22,928 bases of DNA. It comes from a virus. This document shows, piece by piece, positions 13,083 through 19,586 of this stretch; the stretch's first letter is position 1; every line of letters starts with the position of its first letter. Made by a program: the position numbers and the translations under genes. The stretch spans positions 1 to 22,928 of the IMG/VR virus record IMGVR_UViG_3300030419_005240, one strand, 5' to 3'. The notes under the pieces are model-generated. The model did no database searches, was not told the DNA's origin, and saw only the letters and a program-made list of their open reading frames with translations.

Positions 13083-13162
13083 GGGGCTGAATGGTTTGAC
13101 TTATTGTAGTTGCGGGACAGTAGTTACAAGAAGTAACTCGGGTTCGATTCCCGACAGCTCCA
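13083..13162 (+). ncRNA. 80-nt tmRNA-derived, tRNA-Ala-like RNA
   Basis: Both ends resemble actinobacterial tmRNA. The 5' end GGGGCTGAATGGTTTGACTT differs from the form I remember by one change and one missing base. The 3' end carries a T-arm TCGGG-TTCGATT-CCCGA (13138-13154) and CAGCTCCA. The acceptor stem is seven pairs with G3-U, the alanine identity pair of tRNA-Ala and tmRNA. But the tag frame and pseudoknots are gone: total length is 80. The middle folds as ATTGT / ACAGT (13103-13107, 13117-13121) with a nine-base loop whose centre is T-TGC-G, an Ala UGC anticodon after U33, and then GTTAC / GTAAC as a long variable arm. There is no D-stem, as in tmRNA. CCA is not encoded. It may be a charged tRNA-Ala, a decoy, or a remnant used as an attachment site. 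Confidence 0.72.
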
Positions 13163-13186
13163 CAAAAAACAAATACCACACCCTTG

Positions 13187-13195
13187 TGATATAGT
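13187..13195 (+). promoter_or_regulatory. Extended -10 promoter
   Basis: TGA-TATAGT matches the extended -10 pattern TGn-TANNNT. It lies 9 bases before the ATG of the 74-aa gene, so that transcript may be leaderless; no ribosome site is seen there. Confidence 0.5.
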
Positions 13196-13204
13196 TTTAA
13201 TACA

Positions 13205-13429
13205 ATGATTAACGATTATATTTTCGCAAACAAAAAAAGATTTAAGGTAATTGAAGCAGATGAAAACTACATAATAGAAATGTATTCTCACAATGAACTG
13301 ATTGATGAATTTCGTATTGAAAAAGGAGCCAACCCAAGAGAAATTAGAGAATCAATTCTTTTCTGGTTTAGTATGAACTACTCCTTACCTCAGTCATTAA
13401 ATACCATAAAAAGTAAAGCGAAGAGTTAA
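13205..13429 (+). CDS. Hypothetical protein, 74 aa
   Basis: Unrecognised. Acidic-to-neutral, probably compact alpha/beta, no cysteines and no membrane helix. Residues 1-36 could form strands (YIFANKKRFKVIEADENYIIEM), followed by a helix (REIRESILFWFSMN) and a basic end. No Shine-Dalgarno precedes the ATG, while an extended -10 sits just upstream, so leaderless translation is likely. It lies between the tmRNA-like RNA and the next promoter, apparently as its own unit. Confidence 0.6.
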   Translation: MINDYIFANKKRFKVIEADENYIIEMYSHNELIDEFRIEKGANPREIRESILFWFSMNYSLPQSLNTIKSKAKS

Positions 13430-13470
13430 AGTGGTTATGTCGGCATCCACACCGACCTCCTCCCATCATC

Positions 13471-13490
13471 GGCTCTTCTACGGAAGAGCT
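13471..13490 (+). other. UACG-tetraloop hairpin after the 74-aa gene
   Basis: GCTCTTC-TACG-GAAGAGC is a 7-bp perfect stem closed by a C(UACG)G loop, extended by one G-U pair. It follows a smaller stem GTCGG / CCGAC. There is no U-tract. It probably marks the 3' end or processing point of the 74-aa transcript; a promoter comes 20 bases later. Confidence 0.4.
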
Positions 13491-13511
13491 GTATCTAAAA
13501 CCAAAATCCAC

Positions 13512-13517
13512 TATAAT
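13512..13517 (+). promoter_or_regulatory. -10 box for the small-gene/packaging operon
   Basis: A perfect TATAAT lies 27 bases before the ribosome site of the 54-aa gene. The -35 region is poor (CTGTAT at 17 bases), so an activator may be needed. From here genes run without real gaps to the portal. Confidence 0.5.
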
Positions 13518-13543
13518 AAATCATAAGAGAGAGAGGAGAAATA

Positions 13544-13708
13544 ATGATGCGTAAGTGGAATATCCAATTTCTAGGTCATAGGCAATATATTGCACCAGAT
13601 TTAGAAACTGCAAAAGATATGGCTTTAAAAGATTTAGCCACAACATCCAGTAACCTAGGACTAGCTATTAATGGTCATATGGATTTAGGCGAAATAGGAG
13701 AAGAGTAA
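13544..13708 (+). CDS. Hypothetical small protein, 54 aa
   Basis: The frame starts MMRKWNIQFLGH, has GAGAGGAG seven bases upstream and a TATAAT further up, so expression is well supported. Unrecognised. The start resembles a short beta strand and turn followed by a helix (LETAKDMALKDLA), with an acidic end (LGEIGEE), a layout seen in many tiny phage proteins that adapt host factors. Its last base overlaps the next start (TAATG), so it is coupled to the 38-aa gene. Confidence 0.6.
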   Translation: MMRKWNIQFLGHRQYIAPDLETAKDMALKDLATTSSNLGLAINGHMDLGEIGEE

Positions 13709-13824
13709 TGTTCTACATAGATGTTGTTGAGTGGATAGATAAGGAAACTTTGAAATTAATCAACAGAAAATTAAAAATCCAAAAAGAGTTACTTGAAATA
13801 GATAAGGAGCTAGGTATAGATTGA
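13708..13824 (+). CDS. Coiled-coil micropeptide, 38 aa
   Basis: The frame starts MFYIDVVEWIDKE and continues as a regular amphipathic helix with Leu/Ile spaced as in a coiled coil (LINRKLKIQKELLEID). A ribosome site (AGGAG) lies eight bases upstream inside the preceding gene, and start and stop overlap with both neighbours. No family recognised. It may dimerise or pair with a neighbour's helix. Confidence 0.52.
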   Translation: MFYIDVVEWIDKETLKLINRKLKIQKELLEIDKELGID

Positions 13825-14036
13825 AAAAATACGATTACATTTTTGATGGTAAAGAAACCATTACTGTAAAAGGTAAAGGTCTTAAGGAAGCTCTTAGAGA
13901 ATATCGACAACAACATCCCCAACAACTTGAAGCTACTGTTGAATGGTTAGCTAAGAGTGGTAAGGAAATGAAAGAACTTATCAGACTTAGAGAAGTTAAT
14001 ATTGGGATTGATAGACACGGAAATATAATTAGGTAA
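13821..14036 (+). CDS. Hypothetical protein, 71 aa, TTG start
   Basis: The start is TTG at 13821, overlapping the previous stop (TTGA), with AGGT and AGGAG upstream inside that gene. Unrecognised. The first 20 residues look like two strands (YDYIFDGKETITVKGK), then a helix rich in Glu/Arg/Gln, then a final strand pair (NIGIDRHGNIIR). No membrane or metal site. It is part of the tightly overlapped small-gene run before the HNH gene. Confidence 0.6.
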   Translation: MKKYDYIFDGKETITVKGKGLKEALREYRQQHPQQLEATVEWLAKSGKEMKELIRLREVNIGIDRHGNIIR

Positions 14037-14176
14037 TGAGCCAATCCAAAGAGAAAAAACTCTATATGGCTGCTAAATACAAAAGAAGAAAAGAAGCTCG
14101 TCAAATTGAAAGATTGTTAAACGAACCAGTACTCGACCCCATTTTAGATGAAATTATTTTTGAGGAGGAAGAATGA
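14036..14176 (+). CDS. Charged small protein, 46 aa
   Basis: It overlaps the previous stop by one base (TAATG) and the HNH start by four (ATGA), so it is probably translated by coupling; its own ribosome site is weak. The N-terminal half is strongly basic (KYKRRKEARQIER), the C-terminal half acidic (ends IFEEEE). Probably helical. Such a charge-split peptide might bind DNA or a neighbour such as the HNH protein. Family unknown. Confidence 0.52.
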   Translation: MSQSKEKKLYMAAKYKRRKEARQIERLLNEPVLDPILDEIIFEEEE

Positions 14177-14553
14177 GAACTTCTTGGGACCCCGAGAAAG
14201 AATCATGGGATGAATTTAAAAAAAGAAGAAGTGCTAATTCTGGAATATCTGGTATAGGACAAAAAAAACGAGAAGGCACAGGAAAAATAAATAAATCTAA
14301 ACTTAGAGAGTTTTCATTGAAAAGAGCAGGATACAAATGTGAATGGCCAGAATGTGATACTACTCAATGGCTTGAAATGGCACACATCACCGGAATAGGT
14401 ATGGGAGGAATGAATAGAGATATTTCTAACAATGAAGGAAATGTAGCTATATTCTGTAAGTATCATCATGATATTTTTGATGGTAAAACTATATCTGGTC
14501 AAAAAAGAGAGTACACTAAGTTTGTTAGAGCCTACTTGGGAAGATATGCCTAG
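14173..14553 (+). CDS. HNH endonuclease, 126 aa
   Basis: Small phage HNH nuclease. The basic N-terminus is followed by a treble-clef zinc finger and active site: C56-x4-C61, H71 (in EMAHITGIG), N87/N90 and C95-x2-H98-H99. HNH proteins next to terminase are common in HK97-like and cos phages, where they cut DNA together with the terminase large subunit during packaging. Here it is separated from the large subunit by only two small genes, which fits. The ribosome site is strong (GAGGAGG). Homing activity is less likely because the gene is embedded in overlapping neighbours, though it cannot be excluded. Confidence 0.84.
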   Translation: MRTSWDPEKESWDEFKKRRSANSGISGIGQKKREGTGKINKSKLREFSLKRAGYKCEWPECDTTQWLEMAHITGIGMGGMNRDISNNEGNVAIFCKYHHDIFDGKTISGQKREYTKFVRAYLGRYA

Positions 14554-14791
14554 ATATGAACATAAATGCATAAAAGATATCTGTGATTTTTTATTTGAAG
14601 TAACTTATAGCATAACAGATGACCCGGACATTAATTGTCCTAAATGTGCAAGCCCTACTAAAAGACAAATTTCACGAAATGTCACGTTTGAGACCCCTAT
14701 GGATGTAGACTTTACACAAGACCCAAGTGAAGTAAGCCAAAAAGGTTTAGCAAAGGTTGCAAAAGCTAGAAAAACAAAGTTTAGATGGTAG
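14546..14791 (+). CDS. FmdB-type zinc-ribbon protein, 81 aa
   Basis: The start at 14546 gives MPRYEHKCIKDICDFLFEV, the hallmark beginning of FmdB-family zinc ribbons. Metal ligands are C8, C13, C31 and C34 (the second pair as CPKC). The spacing of the first pair (four residues) is wider than the usual two. The C-terminal half has a run of small polar residues and a basic end (KARKTKFRW). FmdB proteins are small putative regulators of unclear function. It overlaps the HNH gene by eight bases and uses a different frame. Confidence 0.75.
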   Translation: MPRYEHKCIKDICDFLFEVTYSITDDPDINCPKCASPTKRQISRNVTFETPMDVDFTQDPSEVSQKGLAKVAKARKTKFRW

Positions 14792-14797
14792 GAGAAT

Positions 14798-15010
14798 ATG
14801 GAATATAAATATATTACAGAAGAAGATAAGTTATCAATTATAGAGAATCAACTTAAACAATTAGAAGGTAATCATTTCAGCCTTACTTTAGTTGAACCTT
14901 CTCAATTACAAGAACAAGACCAACATTTGGTATGGAAGCAACAAATTACAGCAATTGAGAAATCTATAGAAAAAATGCGAAGATTCCAATCTAAAGAAGA
15001 GAATGGCTAA
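14798..15010 (+). CDS. Helical small protein before terminase, 70 aa
   Basis: Unrecognised by name. It has an AGGAG site six bases upstream and overlaps the terminase large subunit start by eight bases. The sequence is mostly helical and Gln/Glu/Lys-rich (IIENQLKQLEG, then QITAIEKSIEKMRRF), probably a coiled coil. Position and size suggest a terminase accessory or a DNA-binding partner, but no motif proves it. Confidence 0.65.
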   Translation: MEYKYITEEDKLSIIENQLKQLEGNHFSLTLVEPSQLQEQDQHLVWKQQITAIEKSIEKMRRFQSKEENG

Positions 15011-16220
15011 ATATGCGCCGAAACTACCTGGATTACATCCTGCACAACAAAATGTTGCAGATTCTGAAGCAAGGTGGAAGATTCTTTGTGCTGGGAGGCG
15101 TTTTGGCAAGACTAGATTGGGTGTTCAATTATGCATCCAAACTGCCTTGGCCGGTGGTAGAGCTTGGTGGGTTGCTCCTACTTTTTCTATTGCTAGGGTT
15201 GGCTGGAGAGCTTTAGAAAATGCAGCTATGTCGTTTCCTAAAGAAATTGAGCCTAAGATTTCTATCGCTAACATGGAAGTTAATTTCCCGAATGGTGGTT
15301 TTATTGCTTGTAAGTCTGCTGATAATCCGCAAAGACTAAGAGGTGAAGGTTTAGACTTTATTGTTATTGATGAAGCTGCTTTTGTTAAAGAAGAAGTTTG
15401 GCATGAAGTTCTCAGACCTACACTTACAGAAAGAAAAGGTTCTGCATTATTTATTTCCACTCCATTAGGTGTTGGTAATTGGTTTTATGATTTATGGACT
15501 AATGCAGAAGATAAAGAGGATTGGGAAAGATTTCGTTATCCTACTACGGATAATCCTGCTATTGACCCTGAAGAAGTTGAAGGAGCAAAAAAAGAAGTAG
15601 GTTCTATAGTATTTGCTCAAGAATACATGGCAGAGTTTATTGAAGCTGGGCAAGGTTTATTTAAGCAAGATTGGTTTTCTTATTTTGATTTAATGGATGA
15701 TGGTTTTTATGTTGGAGGTGGAGGTCAATTCAATCCTAAAATGTTGACACACTTTGGTACTATTGATGTTGCTGTAACAACAGAGGAGAGAAGTGATTAT
15801 ACAGCGATAACTAGCTGTGCTTTAACAACAGATGGAAAGATTTTCGTTGAAGACATCTTTAGAGAAAAAATAGAATCACCCGATATAATTCCAAAAGCAA
15901 AACAACTTGCAAGTAAACATAATTGGTCTTATGTATGTATAGAGAATCAAGGATTATCAAAACCTTTTATCCAAGAAGCTGGAAGAGCTGGTTTAAGAGT
16001 CAAAGAAATAAGGGCTGAAAAAGATAAAATAACCAAAAGTTTACCTTTATCAGCTAGGATGGAGGCAGGTGACATCCTTTTTAAGAAGGGTTCACCGTGG
16101 TTAGCAGACTTAGAAAGAGAACTGCTAACGTTTCCTGTCGGAAAAAATGACGACATGGTAGACGCTCTGGGATTAGCCGCTGCCACACTTTCTGCTAGGA
16201 GAGAATGGACAGCATATTAG
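15003..16220 (+). CDS. terL: Terminase large subunit, 405 aa
   Basis: ATP-driven DNA packaging motor and nuclease. ATPase: Walker A GRRFGKT (31-37), Walker B FIVIDEAA (119-126; D123, E124), coupling motif STP (152-154). Nuclease (RNase H fold): D255 in TIDVAV, E314 in IENQG, D384/D387 in DDMVDALG. All catalytic acids are present, so it should be active. At 405 residues it is a compact terminase of the Terminase_6 type. Neighbouring HNH and portal genes are in the usual order. The small subunit is instead upstream of whiB at 11548. Confidence 0.93.
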   Translation: MAKYAPKLPGLHPAQQNVADSEARWKILCAGRRFGKTRLGVQLCIQTALAGGRAWWVAPTFSIARVGWRALENAAMSFPKEIEPKISIANMEVNFPNGGFIACKSADNPQRLRGEGLDFIVIDEAAFVKEEVWHEVLRPTLTERKGSALFISTPLGVGNWFYDLWTNAEDKEDWERFRYPTTDNPAIDPEEVEGAKKEVGSIVFAQEYMAEFIEAGQGLFKQDWFSYFDLMDDGFYVGGGGQFNPKMLTHFGTIDVAVTTEERSDYTAITSCALTTDGKIFVEDIFREKIESPDIIPKAKQLASKHNWSYVCIENQGLSKPFIQEAGRAGLRVKEIRAEKDKITKSLPLSARMEAGDILFKKGSPWLADLERELLTFPVGKNDDMVDALGLAAATLSARREWTAY

Positions 16221-16237
16221 TACTGGGTACTGGGTAA

Positions 16238-18193
16238 ATGGAAGAAAGAAATAGATTTCAAAAAGCTTTAGATATTTTTAGACCGTCGAGAAGGGCGGAG
16301 CAAAAATTACAATCGAATTATAATCAATTATTTGGGAACGACGCTTCCATATATGGATATAACACATCATCAGGATTTATAGAGTCCAATAAGTTAAAAG
16401 AAATTGGTGATGGTTCTGGTAACTCCGCAGTAACAGCATGTTTGAATGTTTTATCTACATCGTTTTCAGAACCCCCATTACAAGTTGTTAAGAGAGACCA
16501 AGTTTTTGGCGATAGAGAAATACAATATACACATCCTTTAGCAGAGTTATATCACAGACCTAATCCTTTTATGTCACAAAACTTAATGTCTCACTATATT
16601 GTTATGGCATTAAATACTCTTGGCGATGCTTTTCTTTACAAAAATAGAAATAAAAGAGGACAAGTTGTTGAATTAGTACCTCTAATGCCACATATGGTAG
16701 AAGTTAGAGGAAGCGAAGAAAGACTGATTACTCATTATGAATATTACGCTTACGGTAAAGGAGATTTTGTAAAAATACCATTTGAAGATATGGTACATAT
16801 CCGACAAGGAATAGACCCTAATGACCATAGAAGAGGTCATGCACCACTAAAAACAGTTTTAAGAGAAATTTTAGGAGATGAGGCAGCAGGACAATTTACT
16901 TTTGCTTTACTAGACAATATGGCAGTGCCTGGTGTAGTACTTACACCTAGAAATGACGGTTATGGTGGACCAACAAGAGAAGAAGCAGAAACTATTTCAG
17001 CAATGTATAAAGAAAAATTTGGTGGTGCTAATAGAGGAGCACCTATGGTTTTATCTGGTGCAATGAATGTTGAAGTTGTATCGTTCTCTCCTGAACAAAT
17101 GAGATTAGCAGCACTTAGAAGAATTCCTGAAGAAAGAGTATCAGCAGTTCTTGGTGTTCCAGCTATCCTTGCTGGCCTCGGAGCTGGATTAGATTCGGCG
17201 ACATACAACAACACAAAAGAACTTAAAGAATTTTTTACAGAACAAAAGTTAATTCCAATGTGGAGAACTGTTGCAGCTGAATTAACACATCAACTTCTTA
17301 TACCTGACTTTGGTGAAACAGGATTGATGTGTGATTATGACATACAATCTGTGAGAGCTTTACAACCTGATGTTGATAATCTTTATAAGAGAGTAAACAT
17401 GGGTGTATCTGGTGGTTGGATAACAATTGGTGAAGCTAGAAAAGTTGTCGGACTTGAAGTTGATAAAACTCACGATGTTTATTTGAGACCATTAAACATG
17501 ATACAAGTTGACGAAGATGGTATAGCAATATTAAACGACCCTCCTCAACAAAATAGAGACGCTTCTAGGAGAGAACAAGAACAATTAAGAGCTGCTTCAT
17601 TAGAAGTTGTTCCTGAAACTAAAGATACTTTGAATACAACAGCAGCTAAGCCAGAAAGTAGAAGAACAGGTAAAATCAAACCAAAACCAACTAGATTAAA
17701 GAATGATAATATTGAAGAATTGAAAGTTAGCACAGAAGAAGCTGAAGTATTACATGAATCACAATTTGAGATAGAAGCTGAGAATGAAAAAAAAAGTAAA
17801 TTTGAATTATCTTTAGCAAGAAAGGCTGAAAATCAAAACAATTCAATTATTGAAGCAAGGAAAAGAGCTGCTGCTGACATGGCAGATGAAATTTATTCAG
17901 AAAAGGTTAAAGAAACTCATTCTATCCCAAGCGAAATAATGGATTCTATACTGTCTAAGATAAAAGAACATAATTCTAATAATCCAAAATACACAATTGA
18001 TTTAAAAACTTTAACAACAGTTTTCATAAGAGGTGTCGGTGCTAAATCTGCTGACCATCCAGAGTCTGCGTACAAGTGGGGCATGGGTCGTGTGAACGGT
18101 TTTCTACATGCATTAAGAAAAGATAAGTTCAAAAGGAAACCATATGATAAAGACTTGTTACCAATAAATCATCCACTTAGTTCTAAAAAGTAA
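16238..18193 (+). CDS. Portal protein with long C-terminal extension, 651 aa
   Basis: HK97-family portal, the dodecameric ring at the DNA entry vertex. Family features include GNSAVTACLNVL (60-71), PHMVEV, DMVHIRQG, GRGHAPLK-like RRGHAPLK, VPAILAG and TYNNTKELKEFF in order within about the first 400 residues. A normal portal of this group ends near 420-450. Here a charged linker and then a separate C-terminal domain follow (593-651; RGVGAKS, WGMGRVNGFLHALR, then KDLLP). I recall similar RG-x-GA...W-x-x-xRVN-x-FL...DLLP segments at the ends of other phage head proteins, function unknown. The ribosome site is weak; the 17-base gap before it contains a small TACTGGG tandem repeat. Confidence 0.88.
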   Translation: MEERNRFQKALDIFRPSRRAEQKLQSNYNQLFGNDASIYGYNTSSGFIESNKLKEIGDGSGNSAVTACLNVLSTSFSEPPLQVVKRDQVFGDREIQYTHPLAELYHRPNPFMSQNLMSHYIVMALNTLGDAFLYKNRNKRGQVVELVPLMPHMVEVRGSEERLITHYEYYAYGKGDFVKIPFEDMVHIRQGIDPNDHRRGHAPLKTVLREILGDEAAGQFTFALLDNMAVPGVVLTPRNDGYGGPTREEAETISAMYKEKFGGANRGAPMVLSGAMNVEVVSFSPEQMRLAALRRIPEERVSAVLGVPAILAGLGAGLDSATYNNTKELKEFFTEQKLIPMWRTVAAELTHQLLIPDFGETGLMCDYDIQSVRALQPDVDNLYKRVNMGVSGGWITIGEARKVVGLEVDKTHDVYLRPLNMIQVDEDGIAILNDPPQQNRDASRREQEQLRAASLEVVPETKDTLNTTAAKPESRRTGKIKPKPTRLKNDNIEELKVSTEEAEVLHESQFEIEAENEKKSKFELSLARKAENQNNSIIEARKRAAADMADEIYSEKVKETHSIPSEIMDSILSKIKEHNSNNPKYTIDLKTLTTVFIRGVGAKSADHPESAYKWGMGRVNGFLHALRKDKFKRKPYDKDLLPINHPLSSKK

Positions 18194-18258
18194 CAAAAAA
18201 AGAGATAAAAATCTATTTAAAAAATATCCTTACTAAGCCTATTAAATAACACATCTTT

Positions 18259-18287
18259 TTGAAACATTAGTTAATATTTCTTATATA
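18259..18287 (+). promoter_or_regulatory. Promoter for the capsid genes
   Basis: TTGAAA (18259-18264), 17 bases, TATATA (18282-18287): a good sigma-70-type promoter inside the 131-base gap between portal and protease genes. The predicted start is about 30 bases before the protease ATG, with a clear AGGAG between. It would let capsid genes be made at higher level than the portal. Confidence 0.65.
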
Positions 18288-18324
18288 GCGTACCTAATTA
18301 CTGTTAACAGGAGATATAGGTAAC

Positions 18325-19572
18325 ATGTCTGAAAAAGAAGTTAAAAATATTGACCTCGAAATCAAAGAAGATTCTGAGGGAAAAGTTTCCGCTGTCTTTT
18401 CTGTATTTAATTCTCTCGATTCTGATGGAGACATTGTACTCCCGGGGTCGATAAAATCAGGTTTCAAATCTGGTTCTGTACCTATGGTATGGGCTCACAA
18501 ATGGGACATGCCAATTGGTAAAGGTTCAATTGATAGTGATGGAGATAAAGCTACATTTAATGGTGAGTTTTTCATGGATACAGAATCTGGTCAAGAAGCT
18601 TATAAAATAGTCAAAAATATGGCTGATATGCAACAATGGTCATTCGGCTATAGAGTAAATGATGCTGAACATGGTAAAACCGGTGAAGGCGATGATGAAA
18701 AAGAAGCTAGGTTTTTAAAAGACCTAACTGTCTTTGAAGTTTCACCAGTACTTGTTGGAGCAAATCAAGATACTTACACAATGGCAATCAAATCAAATAA
18801 AGAATTGCTTAAAGAAATAGTAAGTGAAAATGAAGAAAAAGCTGTACTAGGTTCCTCTTCATTTGGTAAAGAACCAGTTTCTGAAACATTAGAAGAAGAA
18901 GAAGCTGTTAATCCAAAAGTTGAAGGTGCTGAGTTAGATACAGAAAAGACTGCTGAAGAAGAATCAGTTAAATGTGTAGATTGCGAAAGCATGCTTGAAA
19001 GTCCTGCAAAGTATTTGAGAGCATTATATGAAGCAAAAGAAGCAATAATAGCTGGAACACAGCAAGAAGAAGTTTCCGAAGAAGCCCCAAAGGCTTTTTC
19101 AGAACAAGTCAAAGATGTGCTTGCCGCATTAAATGACTTAATGGTACGAGCTACCGCCATAGCGATGTTGCGTGCCAAAGATGGAAGGAAATTAGGCTCA
19201 AAAGCCACAGATGCCTTAAGAGCAGTTCAAGATGACTTGCAAGATGCTTGGGTCGAATTAGACCAATTCATCGAAAGTACTGGAACTGTTGAGGAATCTG
19301 AAGTTGAAGTAGAAGAGGAACAATCTGAAGAGGGACAAGAAGAAGCTGCAGAACCTGTAGTTGAAGAAACTGCAGAGGAATCTGAAGTTGAAGAAGCTGC
19401 AGAGGAATCTGAAGTTGAAGAAGTCGAAGCTCAAACAAACCCAGAGGTTGAGCTTACCGAATCAGAAGATAACACTGAATCCGACGACGAGATGGATGAG
19501 CTTTGGTTAGAGGCACAGCAAAATATTGCTGAGTCTTTGGATGCTGAATTAGAAGTAGAAGACAATATATAG
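18325..19572 (+). CDS. Prohead protease with acidic, scaffold-like tail, 415 aa
   Basis: HK97/U35-type prohead serine protease in its first ~155 residues: VFNSLDSDGDIVLPGS (27-42), catalytic H58 in MVWAHKW, catalytic S106 in WSFGYRV, then EVSPVLVGAN (138-147). It cuts the capsid delta domain and itself during head maturation. The remaining 260 residues are very acidic, with a helical middle (AIAMLRAKDGRKL, 271-283 region) and Glu-rich repeats (EESEVEEA). HK97-like phages often combine protease and scaffold in one chain or as adjacent genes; no separate scaffold gene is seen here, so the tail probably does that job. Good AGGAG ribosome site. Confidence 0.88.
   Translation: MSEKEVKNIDLEIKEDSEGKVSAVFSVFNSLDSDGDIVLPGSIKSGFKSGSVPMVWAHKWDMPIGKGSIDSDGDKATFNGEFFMDTESGQEAYKIVKNMADMQQWSFGYRVNDAEHGKTGEGDDEKEARFLKDLTVFEVSPVLVGANQDTYTMAIKSNKELLKEIVSENEEKAVLGSSSFGKEPVSETLEEEEAVNPKVEGAELDTEKTAEEESVKCVDCESMLESPAKYLRALYEAKEAIIAGTQQEEVSEEAPKAFSEQVKDVLAALNDLMVRATAIAMLRAKDGRKLGSKATDALRAVQDDLQDAWVELDQFIESTGTVEESEVEVEEEQSEEGQEEAAEPVVEETAEESEVEEAAEESEVEEVEAQTNPEVELTESEDNTESDDEMDELWLEAQQNIAESLDAELEVEDNI
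19291..19420 (+). repeat. In-frame 19-bp repeats in the protease tail
   Basis: GAGGAATCTGAAGTTGAAG occurs exactly at 19291-19309, 19375-19393 and 19402-19420; the last two are 27 bases apart, giving a nine-residue protein repeat (EESEVEEAA/V). Slippage-prone, so length may vary between related phages. Confidence 0.7.
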
Positions 19573-19586
19573 GAGATATATAAACC

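Noticed and set aside
13083-13162. Ordinary tRNA gene
   Set aside because: No D-stem, 9-base anticodon loop and tmRNA-type 5' end; better described as tmRNA-derived.
18183-18258. Terminator after the portal gene (AGATAAAAATCT)
   Set aside because: Stem of four A/T-rich pairs is too weak to support a call.
18774-19208. Minus-strand 144-codon frame inside the protease gene
   Set aside because: Ser-rich shadow of the Glu-rich plus-strand coding sequence, without ribosome site.
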